Of a stretch of DNA of 64,000 nt, positions 63,330-64,000 are shown one piece after another. The notes beneath the pieces are model-generated. The model saw only the letters and a program-made list of their open reading frames with translations, searched no databases and was not told the origin of the DNA. The translations under genes were made by a program, and so were the position numbers. The DNA is from a bacterium (GTDB taxonomy: Bacteria > Krumholzibacteriota > Krumholzibacteriia > LZORAL124-64-63), in the NCBI GenBank assembly GCA_016712675.1, contig JADJQR010000001.1:4340001-4404000 (forward strand), given 5' to 3'. Every line of letters begins with the position of its first letter. Position 1 is the stretch's first letter.

Positions 63330-63503
63330 TGCGTCCTCCCTAAATAATTTCGGTAAACTGCTAAATGGAAGAGGTACCAAGTTTAGCATAGGCGACCTCT
63401 TCCTGGCGAAAATTCCTCTCACACCGGCTTAAGGATGCTCACTGACGAATCCCCGTTTGCAATGACCCAGAATGCCATTTCACAAGCCTAATTCCGACTA
63501 CCA

Positions 63504-63601
63504 ACATAACGCTGGCTTCAGCTGCAAAGACACTTGGCGCGAGCCTGGCGCAAGCCAGGGCCGTGACGAGTGGCGTTGACAACTGCAAGCGTTTGTTAGG
63601 T
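63504..63601 (-). repeat. attC site (A1)
   Basis: 98 bp, boxes ACATAAC and GTTAGGT, both intact. Arms GCTTCAGCTGCAAAGAC / GTTGACAACTGCAAGC with unpaired A and C on the plus strand in the right arm. The rightmost complete site in the window. Confidence 0.92.
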
Positions 63602-63612
63602 GGCCGTCCTGA

Positions 63613-64000
63613 TTACTTGCTCTCGTCAGCAAGCACCCGGGTCGTCGTTCGCCACCACTCAGTTGCCCCCGCTTCGCCGATACCGAATTCCGACTCTAGG
63701 AGTGAGTAAACCGCCTCGTTTGAGTCCACCGTCTCAAGAGCGCGCTTTACCGCGACCACGCCACCTTTTCGAAATAGACATTCCATGATGAGTGCCCCAG
63801 AATTGTATCCGACTTCGGCTCGGTGCCGAGTTTTATCGACGATTTCCTGAAACTCCACCTCGGGGTTGGCGAACTGGTACTGCAACAACTCGTCAATCAA
63901 CGCCGCAAAGCTTAACCCCCTGCTACCGCCAAGCCAAGATGCGACACCCTCGCTAACGAGCGGGTGCCAACCATCTGCCGGCTCAAGCGGCGACAAAACG
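63613..64000 (-). CDS. peptidase-MA-like protein, 3' part only (cassette)
   Basis: The last roughly 128 codons of a gene that runs past the right edge. Visible are WHPLVSEGVASWLGGSRGLS and ALIDELLQYQFANPEVEFQE, the segment that in gluzincin-type (peptidase MA) proteins follows the HExxH helix (E-G-x-A-x-W-x-G-G), and a C-terminal helical part. The start and zinc motif, if present, lie outside. Tentative assignment. Confidence 0.5.
   Translation of the reverse strand, partial: VLSPLEPADGWHPLVSEGVASWLGGSRGLSFAALIDELLQYQFANPEVEFQEIVDKTRHRAEVGYNSGALIMECLFRKGGVVAVKRALETVDSNEAVYSLLESEFGIGEAGATEWWRTTTRVLADESK

Larger units (their letters stand above)
50658..64000 (-). mobile_element. integron-type gene-cassette array (attC array; no integrase in window)
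   Basis: At least 17 copies of a roughly 100-bp imperfect inverted repeat alternate with single genes or gene pairs, all on the minus strand. Repeats end in integron core boxes (RYYYAAC on the left, GTTRRRY on the right) and can fold with unpaired bases in one arm, as attC sites do. Stop codons often lie inside the right-hand box. Each cassette's two flanking boxes match each other. The array leaves the window on the right, so whether it belongs to a complete integron or a CALIN element (attC cluster lacking an integrase) is open. It may reach down to about 50,045. Confidence 0.88.

Noticed and set aside
53347-63601. CRISPR array or REP-type repeats
   Set aside because: The repeats are long, imperfect, about 100 bp, and separated by genes of 0.3-1.9 kb with integron core boxes. 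There are no short uniform spacers or cas genes.

Overview
The window is GC-rich (around 70% by eye) chromosomal DNA from a Gram-negative bacterium. It carries OmpA-family proteins, Lol/Mac-type ABC exporters, many lipoproteins, an ECF sigma factor overlapping a Ser/Thr kinase with TPRs, and a large secreted protein with LVIVD-like repeats and a FlgD-like C-terminal tail. This mix is typical of poorly cultured FCB-related lineages such as Eisenbacteria or Krumholzibacteriota. That placement is inference; there is no rRNA in the window.

Layout, 0-25 kb: methylglyoxal synthase; a frameshifted secreted beta-propeller protein; an ECF sigma/kinase pair; a TMEM175-like channel; two DUF3857 proteins, one with a transglutaminase triad and one without; a MacA-MacB type exporter; a DMT transporter; an orphan ECF sigma factor; an Uup-like ABC-F protein; a V4R sensor overlapping a histidine kinase; and a fused M16 peptidase.

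25-50 kb: two chemoreceptors; two tandem related lipoproteins; a deletion scar with the 3' ends of a divergent norR/norB-like pair; an OmpA protein with four 32-residue calcium-binding repeats; GNAT, NUDIX and DUF6884-like genes; DUF4397 and fasciclin surface proteins; a CarH-type B12 photoreceptor with its own operator-like repeat, divergent from an SRPBCC gene; a second OmpA protein; a histidine kinase; a LolCDE-like exporter; a methyltransferase; proline dehydrogenase; DUF4126, META and VOC proteins.

50-64 kb: an integron-type gene-cassette array, the most interesting part of the window. At least 12 well-formed and about 5 decayed attC-like sites of about 100 bp alternate with single genes or toxin-antitoxin pairs, all on the minus strand. 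Cassettes hold two parDE copies (the second toxin frameshifted), a MazE-like/Doc pair, higBA, an L7/L12-domain lipoprotein, a TIKI/ChaN/EreA-like protein, a GNAT acetyltransferase, a beta-helix protein and several secreted proteins of unknown function. Sites decay towards 50 kb, and the array runs off the right edge, where an integrase would be expected if there is one. No integrase lies in the window. Base composition and codon use vary from cassette to cassette, unlike the uniform backbone.
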